Shown one piece after another: positions 56,554 to 64,000 of a stretch of DNA of 64,000 bases. The notes under the pieces are model-generated. The model searched no databases. It saw nothing but the letters and a program-made list of their open reading frames with translations, and was not told where the DNA came from. A program made the position numbers and the translations under genes. Every line of letters starts with the position of its first letter. The first letter of the stretch is position 1. Origin of the DNA: Theristus sp. LFF4_11 (lineage: Eukaryota > Nematoda > Chromadorea > Monhysterida > Xyalidae); NCBI GenBank assembly GCA_030248135.1, contig JASANC010001895.1, positions 1 to 64,000 on the forward strand, read 5' to 3'.

Positions 56554-57607
56554 TAGGGTTAGGGGAAAAAAAAATCCGGATTTTTTTTTTAAATTAAAAA
56601 AATTTTTAAAAAAAAAAAAATTTTTTTTTTACAAGTTAGGTTTGTTCGAAGCGTCTCGTCGAGCTGAGTTCATCTAGACTATTTTCAGAACGATCCGGAA
56701 AACTATAAGAGCGAAAATCGTGTTTTATTGAAATTATGTCCATTTCATAGAGGGAAAGTTGCATTTTCAACAGTAAAACAGGACAATTTTCGACGTGTAC
56801 TTAAATATTGAACCGTTCTTAGTTGTTCCTCTTTAGAAAATTACCAAAATTTGACTGTGTTCAAAAATTCCTGTTTGCTGTAGCTAAGTCGGCAACCCCT
56901 GTCGACCCGGTCGCCCTCCCCCCAAGACACTTACTTTCAGGTTCAACCAGCTATGCTATCTGCCACATGGCGAGAGCCCACTCTTCAAATCATCGTATCG
57001 AAAACACGTACCATGATTTCGCGATCACGTTGCGGGCAACTGACAGACGCAAGTTTAACACGTTAGTTTAGCTCAGCACGCAAGTTTTAACATGTGGCCA
57101 TGTTATCGGGTATCTGAAAAACGGTCGTGTGATGTGGTATTAACCAACATCTCCGCTCCAATTGTTTAACAATATATCGCACAACTCCATTGTAGACCTA
57201 TAACATACGCCAATCAACAAAATATCATGTTCATCTCATGGCCTACCGACTGAAAAACATGTTCTAAGTTGCAAGAAAACGATTTCTGAAACGATATTTC
57301 AATTCAGTTAAGTCATTTCAACGCTAAAAATTGACTCTAGAAGTCATCCAAATCGAAAAACATGGAGTACGTCGGTCAAAATGACCAAATAATGACATGT
57401 ACCTAAGCACACAAAGAAGTTGGGAAGAAAATTTGGTTTGAACTTTCAAAAAATTATGCCATAAATCGAATTTTCAGAGCAAAGTAGAAGAAAAATTTTT
57501 CAAATTTTTTTTTTAAGTTTGAAAAAAAAAATCCAAATTTTTTTTTAAAAAAAAAAACGAAAAAAAAAATAAAAAAAAAAATTTTTTTTTCAAAGCCCCT
57601 AACCCTA
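56554..57607. mobile_element. hAT-like non-autonomous DNA transposon, copy B (inverted relative to copy A)
   Basis: Reverse-complement copy of 37,038-38,079 with few differences. It starts TAGGGTTAGGGG, ends CCCCTAACCCTA, and is flanked by a different perfect 8-bp duplication, GCCCCCCC (56,546-56,553 and 57,608-57,615). The homopolymer runs vary in length between copies. Confidence 0.88.
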
Positions 57608-57746
57608 GCCCCCCCCCAGGCCCCCCCCCCTATTGAAGGAGAGTAACCGTGTAACAGCTGGATGTAGTTGTCCTTGTATGAAAAGGAGAACAATAATAAA
57701 AAGCTAAGACCAGTAACAGCAGCAGTATACCAATCAATCAACACAC

Positions 57747-57869
57747 CTGTTCGTCCTCAGAAATAACACTGTCGTTGTCGTTTTCGGTCTGGGCTTCGAC
57801 TCGTTGTCGTTTTGCAGGAACAAATCGGCGTTTATCAGCAGAATGCGTGTGTTTGTTTGAACGTCCCAT
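57747..57869 (-). CDS. Possible first coding exon of an unrecognised nuclear-type protein
   Basis: An ATG at 57,867-57,869 opens a 41-codon exon beginning MGRSNKHTHSADKRRFVPAK and ending with the acidic VISEDEQ, directly followed by a GTGTGT donor in phase 0. The composition (basic then acidic) suggests a nuclear protein. No downstream exon could be matched. The SINE at 57,909 lies immediately upstream of the start, where the 5' UTR or promoter would be. It may not be a gene. Confidence 0.35.
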
Positions 57870-57908
57870 TGTTGGCACTGCGTTGAACGAGCGTGAATCG
57901 AAGCGAAT

Positions 57909-58100
57909 GTCACCCTCGTGGCCTGGTGGTAGTGCGTTAGACTACAGTCTGTGCGCTCGGGGGATCGAGCCCCGCCGAGGGGTGTATAGGCACTTAATGA
58001 CAGAGAAAACTCGATGGGCGCCCTACTCAATGGCGTTCTGTACGCTTCTCTGGGTTAGCCCTGGCTAAAAACATCGCCTAAAAATCACAACAACAACAAC
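57909..58100 (+). mobile_element. tRNA-derived SINE with perfect target-site duplication
   Basis: Full-length: GTCACCCTCGTGGCCTGGTG head with A-box-like TGGCCTGGTGG and B-box-like GGATCGAGCCC, then a body and a CAA-repeat tail. It is flanked by an 8-bp direct repeat AAGCGAAT (57,901-57,908 and 58,101-58,108), as expected for retrotransposition. Best reference copy in the window. Confidence 0.92.
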
Positions 58101-58108
58101 AAGCGAAT

Positions 58109-59469
58109 AGAACCTCACCAGTGAACAGCCGAATCAAAAGTCACGCCTGAAAAAAGTAAAAAAGGCAGTTGATTGAGAAAAAATAGGTGGAATCGAACAC
58201 GTTTCGGGCCTGAGTCACAGAACAACTATGGCTCGGACGCTCAAATTTAGATTGCGAGGCGAATCGTCACCTTATCCGCATCGGAAATGGTAAGCCAACC
58301 TTTGGGACGCTTAAAAACTTCATCGCAGATGTTGTTGAAGCCTGAAATCAGTCGGTAAAACGGTCCAGAATGGACTGCTGACGGTTTTACGAGGTAATAT
58401 CAAAGAAAATTTTTGTTGAACTTTCAAAAAATTGTGCCAAAATTGAGGTTTTCAGAGCATATTAGATTTTTCGAATTAAAAAAATCGGCATTTTTGTTTT
58501 TTTAATCACTTTTTTGCATTTTTTATTTTTGTTTAACAACCCGACTCCGACGTCAATTTGGACCTACCTTTTGCAGCATGTGGGTTTCAATTCAAATTCA
58601 AACCCAGGTCGTGGTTCTCGTTCCAAATGATTTTTTCTGTGTTCCACGGAACTTTCTTGAATACTTCAGATGGAAAAGTTCACGTTGTTGTTGATGGGCA
58701 ACGCCACGGTTCTTCAAGACGACAAATCGGCAACAATCAAGAGTTGACAAGTAGGTTTCCTCCAATTTGAAGGGTAAAACCAAAGTAATTTACTGCTTTT
58801 TAGTCCTATATCGAGCTCATGAAACCAATTGCAGAAGCTTCTATCGGTATCTGGACTTTGCTCGTCGATCTTTGACCTGAAAGTAGAAATTGTAAAAAAA
58901 ATTCTGCCAAAAACGAAGTCCACACGAAACTCCCGGCAAAAAGCATAATGTCACTTTCTGTGGAAAGTGTCTTTAACGCATTTTCAGGTGAAAGTACAAT
59001 TTTGATGGTCAAAATTCGTTTTTTTAATTAATTAAAAAATACCGATTAAAAAAGATTTTTTTAAGTTAAAAAAAATTTCGAACCCTAATGCTGCATCATG
59101 TTTCTCATAGCTTTCCTGAAACAAAAATATGAAATTTGATCTTTGAAAAAATTACCATTTGTTGTCATTTTCAGTTTTGAAAACAAAGACCGCGCAACAA
59201 CGGCGACGCAGCGGCCGACACACGCACACGGCACACCGTTCAGTGCACTGTCAGTGCGTCGCGTGTGGTTGCGTCGGTGTGTGTGATGCGATGCCGTCCG
59301 TCAGTTGACCGAGCACACCGCGCGCTTGACCGAGTGCAAATGCAAATATAAAACGTTCACTAAAAATTTCGGCAACCAACAGCAAACAGCACACACAGGA
59401 CTGGCTGAAGGCGGTCTTCCAATCCATCAGCGTGTTTTGCGAACGTCTGTTGTTCCGGTGTGATTGAGC
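58109..59469. other. Upstream region of the YAP-like gene
   Basis: Contains a block at 58,390-58,460 (GAAAATTTTTGTTGAACTTTC, AAAAATTGTGCC) shared with 55,620-55,660 and the end of the hAT-like copy B, i.e. another repeat-family remnant. From 59,190 the sequence becomes GC-richer with CACACG motifs and is the likely promoter and 5' UTR of the plus-strand YAP-like gene. Confidence 0.5.
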
Positions 59470-62029
59470 ATGGCCGAACGTTACATGAAGGCGTCGCTGC
59501 CGTCGCGTCAGCAGCAACAGCACGCGCACCACCACAGCAGCCACGCACAGACGCAACAGCACAGCATTCAGCACGTGCGCGTGCTCTCCGAGGGCTCGCA
59601 CACGCACGACCAGAACGTCGACTTGATGATCAAGAAGCACATCAGCACCTCGTTGAACAAATCCGAAGAGATCATCAATCGGCCGCGACCGGGCGGCGCC
59701 TTTCCACCGTCGTTCTTCCAGCAGCCGCGCACGCACAGTCGCGATCCGAGCGATGATTCAGGTTGGATGCAAGCCACAGTCGGTCGAGCCAAGCCTGTGA
59801 ATCGTATGTTGTTTGTGCGTGCTGATTGACTGCGCCGAGCTGGACAAATACGACATGGACATTTGATAATGTCAATGCAAGCGTGTGGCCAATCGGCTGT
59901 GTTTCCATGCAGTCCGACTTTGTCGCCAGTGTCCGTCTGGCTTTTTATACATTTCAAGCAGCAAGAGACGCAAAACGGCGGCTAAAACCTAAGAACAAAG
60001 AGATCTGACAATAAAGTGCAATTTCGTTCAGTTTTACTCAACATGTCGGTTGCATTCCTCCATCCAATATACAAATGCATTGAGATCGTTGACCAGCTTT
60101 GGTTCTAATAGAGCATGCGAAATTGGACGACAGACTAAACGTGAGGATTGCTATCAATTACATCAGTCGAAAAACAGGCACCACTTTGGTGTTTCACTGA
60201 TGAGCACACTATTTTCTGAGTGCACACAGTACTGGGTGGTGCAGTCTCACTGTTACACTGCTCACTGCCGCAGGCCACGGCACGCTGTCGCCGAGTGCGA
60301 TCTCGATGTCGTCCGCACAGCCGACGAGCATCGCGCACGCGCGCAGTCGCAGCAATCCGATCGCTGCGTACGTTCGATCGAGTCCGGCCGGCGGCAGTGG
60401 ACTCGGCAACAACCAGCACAACAGCGCGCTCGTCAGCGCCGCCGCAGCGACGGCGCAGCACAGCAAGCACGCCAGTCATTCGTCGGCGAGCGCGTTCGCG
60501 CAACCGACGCACCAGCAGCCGGCGGCGCCGTTGGCCGACACGAGCCCGCAGAACGTGGCGATGCTCTGCGAGCAGATGGACATCAACGACAAACACCTGC
60601 AGCAGGCGTCGCCAAGGCTGCTCGCCGCCAGGTTCGTGGGGGGGGGTGTATCGGTGTTGGGTGCTGAAGCTGAGACCACCGATAGCATTGTGAGCTGCTA
60701 AGCGGAATCGAGCGCCGCTAAAGTGCGTGCGTGTGTGGCTCCGAAGTGGATGGTGCACCTGTCGCAGTCGGTGCAAGCCCATTTGGTCAGCGCTTCCGTT
60801 GGAAGTCACGATGCATTTAAAATTGAAAAACTCGGATTTTCTGATGTGCTTTTCTATGAAAGACTTGACTTTGGCACCATCAAGCTTAGCCTAGAAGATC
60901 TACAACGAGTTTATTAAATAGGCGTATGGTTAAGTTCTGGCCATGATTTATACTTTTATATTATTCAATATTCACTATGATTTCTGCATTTATGGCCATT
61001 TTGTGGCGATTTTACGCAACGGCACGCGACGCATTTCCTGCCAGGTTGCTTGTGGTTAGACTCAGAAAAAGTCCTGTTCATGCACCTGAAATTTTTTAGA
61101 TTCACCTGAAATTCTGCAGCAAGGTGTACTATGTTAGGTCTACAGCGTAGGTTACGTTGTTGCCTTTGCCCTTCGGTTCCGCGAGAAAACATGTGTATGC
61201 ATGCAAAAAGAAAGAAAAGACGGACAATCTGATCATTTTTTTCGATCAATCATACATTTATTTCATTCGCACATAACTGGAATTTTGCAGTTTTTTGCTT
61301 AAAAAACCTCATTCATCTACTTCCGTGCTGTAAAGTGTAAACAGTGGTTAAGTTTAACTTCAATAGTCTTTCGAATATTTTGATGGAACAAAAACTGTTT
61401 TCAGTTTTCCAAAAAAAGTGCTTTGACTTGACTTGATCGATCCATTGAAAAACAAATGCGTGGGTGGGTTGGATTTCATTGATTTCAGTGCGCCTGTTGA
61501 ATTGAATACAGTCTGCGCGTTGGCAGATCACAACGCGACTTGCAGTGCCTGCGCTGACTCACTCGTAATGTTGCACATGTTGTTGTTGTTGTTGTATGTT
61601 CTGTTGGTGTAGTGTTGTGCAACCATTCAAACAACAAAGTATCTGGCTGTTTTGTTGCCGACATATAATGAACAACAAATCACTGTTTGTTGTATGCTTA
61701 CAGCATTTTTAAACGTTTCGTCGACTGATCTGACGTTTGAAAATGAAACCACTGACAGTACAGTATCTTTTGTCCAGTTTTGAATGAAAGAATGCAGCGA
61801 AACAGGTGCATCATATGATCTGAGTGAACGAGTATGCAAGCCAAGTTTTCAGCGTTTAGCGTGCTGCTTCAATCGTAGTTTTTGGCGCGTCATCTCGCAG
61901 CGGCAGCCCAGTGATTAGCGCATTGTGCGCACGTTTACACGGTCGCATGCACACGTGTGATGGTGTTTGGTGCAAGAGTGCGTGTGCGGTGCAGTCTGTG
62001 TCGTTGCATATTGCTTGCTGTGCAAAACG

Positions 62030-62099
<70 letters not shown>

Positions 62100-63685
62100 A
62101 TGTGTGCAGTTTGTGTTTGTGCGTGAAAATGATGGTTGTTGAACACACGTGTACGCACACGCAGCCACACCACCGCAACGCATCCATTCATGTTCACGTT
62201 GCAGATATTTTGTTGCGTTTTCGTGACAGACAAACTGACTCTCTCGACCCATGGTTGATACGCACAGCAACAACCATACTACTGCACGGGGGTCTGCTCT
62301 TTGATCGTGTGTGCTGAGCTGATGCGTTCGCTCTCGCTTGGATGTTGTACACTTTCTCGAAATTTGTGCACTTGACAGCACGGTTGTTGATGAAGGATTG
62401 CGAGAGAGAAAAACAGTAAAGCTACAGCTTCGGTTTTTTTTTTTGTTTTCGTTCGTTTCTGGTCTGGTTTTTTTTGTTTTCGCTTTTTTCCTACCAACAA
62501 CTCGACACACACACATGGGTGCTGTGGAGTGGATTTTAGATTTTTTCTTTACGGTTGTGGCGGCTGTTGCTTACGGTTTCGCTGCGTTCGCGTTCGTTCT
62601 CACGACGGCAAAAAACGAAACAAAACGGTCCAGAGAGACACAAGAGCAATACGAGAAAATGAAAATGCAAAAAATCACGTTGGTGTTGGGAGAGGGTTCG
62701 CAGACTGGCTACAGTGTGACCGATGGTGTATAATCAGATTTTGTTGAGAGTGGCGTGAATTTATTGGTTTCCATGGTGAATGAGAAAATAATATTTGTTC
62801 TCTGACAATCATACGGTGGGTTGTTAATTGAAAAGGTCACGTTAGACTGTCAGAGTTCCAAAAACGTGAAAGTTTCAGATGGATAAGTTGACCTGAGAGC
62901 TTGGCGGTGTGTGTGTGTGATTTGGTGATGTTTAGTGTCAAAGCAGCGGGGTCTCACTGTCGCAACAGCTGCGCTGGTCCAAGCAAAGAAACAGAAACAG
63001 CTGCCAAGTGGGACAATGTGCGTTCCGTTTGGCGAACATTTGTGTCTTGCCGTCGCGTGCTTTGTGGTTTCAACAGGACAGAAACGGACCGAAATGTAAT
63101 AATGAATTGTTTTTTCTTGCGTCGCCTGGAATAGAGCGTCAAACTGACACAGATTTGCGCTCAGTTTGATGTGTTGACGTCAAGAAGGCGACACAATACG
63201 TGCTCCCTGCAACGCCTACTCGCTTTCACGTTGACTATTTTCATCAAAGAAGGAAGTGTTGTTTCAGTTAAGCTCAGTTGATGTGTTGACGCAGTTGGGA
63301 AGGGACTGTAAGCGGTGACATGTGGAATAAAATTAAATTTTATTACACTGACTCCACTCGTAGTGGTTTGACCGTGATGTAGAGTGGAATTGGAAACTGG
63401 CGCCGAAACAACGTGCAAGACGTTGGGTTTTTGCTCGCATGACAGATCAATCGAATCAGGCTAATGACAGACCAGTGCAATTGCAGCCTGAATACACCAG
63501 TTTGCATTTGTCGTGTTGCAGCGGCAGCGTCAAGAGCAAGAGCGCCTCGCATCTGCCGGCTGCCGTGCCGCTGGAGCAACGAGGCGACCTGCCGCCCGGC
63601 TGGGCGATCGCGCAAACCGAGGCGGGCGACACGTACTTCATCGACCACATCCACAAAACCACCACCTGGTACGACCCGCGAATAC
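59470..63685 (+). CDS. YAP1: YAP/Yorkie transcriptional coactivator (first three exons, continues beyond window)
   Basis: The Hippo-pathway effector that binds TEAD/Scalloped in the nucleus and is retained in the cytoplasm after LATS/Warts phosphorylation. Phase-consistent exons: 59,470-59,803, 60,274-60,631 and 63,522-63,685. HVRVLSEGS at residues 35-43 matches the human HVRGDSE site. The TEAD-binding omega loop reads FPPSFFQQP, followed by the HSRDPSDDSG equivalent of the main LATS site. GTLSPSAISMSS and HARSRSNP (another HxRxxS) come next. The third exon holds a complete WW domain (DLPPGWAIAQTEAGDTYFID, then TTTWYDP) with both signature Trp residues and the Pro. Met at 59,470 opens MAERYMKASL; no in-frame upstream ATG fits better. 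The rest of the gene lies to the right, starting after a SINE-containing intron. Confidence 0.93.
62030..62098. repeat. (GTT)n microsatellite
   Basis: About 23 uninterrupted GTT triplets in the YAP-like intron. It resembles the reverse complement of the SINE (AAC)n tail, but no SINE body lies beside it. Poly-Gln, poly-Val and similar translations across it are not proteins. Confidence 0.95.
62515..62733 (+). CDS. Possible small membrane protein nested in YAP-like intron
   Basis: A 72-codon frame starting ATGGGTGCTGTGG. Residues 5-30 are strongly hydrophobic (FFFTVVAAVAYGFAAFAFVL), one membrane span, followed by a charged segment (KRSRETQEQYEKMKMQK). The context CACACACATGGG is acceptable for initiation. 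No family recognised. It could be a small independent gene, an alternative first exon, or chance. Confidence 0.3.
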   Translation: MGAVEWILDFFFTVVAAVAYGFAAFAFVLTTAKNETKRSRETQEQYEKMKMQKITLVLGEGSQTGYSVTDGV

Positions 63686-63710
63686 GTAAGTCCACACAGT
63701 TGCTTCGTCA

Positions 63711-63899
63711 CCGCTCGTGGCCTGGTGGTAGTGCGTTAGACTACAGCCTGTGCGCTCGGGGGATCGAGCCCCGCCGAGGGGTGTATAGGCACTTAATGAC
63801 AGACGAAAACTCGATGGGTGCCCTACTGAATGGCGTTCTGTACGCTTCTCTGGGTTAGCCCTGGCTAAAAACATCGCCTAAAAATCCCAACAACAACAA
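63711..63899 (+). mobile_element. tRNA-derived SINE in YAP-like intron 3
   Basis: Near-identical to the 57,909 copy: CTCGTGGCCTGGTGGTAGTG head, GGGATCGAGCCCCGCC, TTAGCCCTGGCTAAAAACATCGCC, and a short CAA tail. It begins only about 25 bp after the donor site of the WW exon. GTTGCT occurs on both flanks as a possible short target duplication. Confidence 0.9.
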
Positions 63900-64000
63900 A
63901 CAAAAAGGTTGCTGTTCGCTGCAAACCGGTTTCGGGAGTAACAGTAACAAAAGGACGCTTGTGTCAAGAAGAGTGCCCACCGGCAGTAATACCAGTGCGA

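Larger units (their letters stand above)
60632..63521. other. Intron 2 of the YAP-like gene
   Basis: A 2.9-kb intron. It contains a (GTT)n microsatellite at about 62,030-62,098 and a possible small ORF at 62,515-62,733. A GTTGTTGTTGTTG run occurs at 61,580. Nothing else recognised. Confidence 0.7.

Noticed and set aside
57909..58100. A functional tRNA gene
   Set aside because: The A- and B-box-like motifs are imperfect, no cloverleaf fits, and the sequence continues into a SINE body with a CAA tail and TSD.
61856..62516. Poly-Gln, poly-Asn, poly-Thr, poly-Val, poly-Leu and poly-Cys frames
   Set aside because: All come from one (GTT)n microsatellite in the YAP-like intron.

Overview
The window is nuclear DNA from a small metazoan. 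The genes are spliced, most introns are short, and the gene set is animal-specific: a Cys-loop ligand-gated chloride-channel-like receptor, a patched-related transporter, CLCC1, a BRCA1-type RING/BRCT protein and a YAP/Yorkie coactivator. The patched-related gene, the GluCl/GlyR-like receptor and the secreted Gly/Tyr-rich protein fit an ecdysozoan, possibly nematode-like, animal, but the sequence does not settle the phylum. I placed exons by reading frame, GT(GC)/AG boundaries, phase agreement and known family motifs.

Layout. (1) 1-9,522, minus: three tandem copies (period about 2.7-2.86 kb) of the 3' two thirds of a Cys-loop receptor gene. Only the copy at 6,169-9,522 connects to N-terminal exons. 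The duplication breakpoint lies inside a Tc1/mariner-like foldback element. (2) 12,132-13,827, plus: part of a SAM-methyltransferase-like gene with a TIR element in an intron. (3) 14,303-16,366, minus: a complete 8-exon short-chain dehydrogenase of the retinol/hydroxysteroid type. (4) 17,769-21,482, minus: a secreted Gly/Tyr-rich repeat protein built from many short phase-1 exons, including a 593-bp intragenic tandem duplication and a 16-fold heptapeptide. (5) 22,372-26,718, minus: a complete 8-exon patched-related protein. (6) About 26.7-39.1 kb: gene-poor, with a tRNA-derived SINE, a GC-rich promoter-like island and a 1.04-kb hAT-like element with a perfect 8-bp target-site duplication. (7) 39,134-43,556, minus: CLCC1, with a 1.6-kb giant-inverted-repeat element in intron 1. 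(8) 44,926-54,231, minus: a BRCA1-like gene, RING at the N-terminus and two BRCTs at the C-terminus, with a 31-bp minisatellite in an intron. (9) 54.8-58.5 kb: a low-complexity, transposon-dense tract containing a second, inverted hAT-like copy with its own 8-bp TSD. (10) 59,470 to the end, plus: the 5' part of a YAP/Yorkie gene (TEAD-binding segment, LATS-type sites, first WW domain), continuing past the window.

The genes do not form an operon or a single pathway. The unifying feature is heavy colonisation of introns by short inverted-repeat elements, SINEs and foldback elements. One roughly 60-95-bp palindromic MITE family recurs in introns of three different genes.
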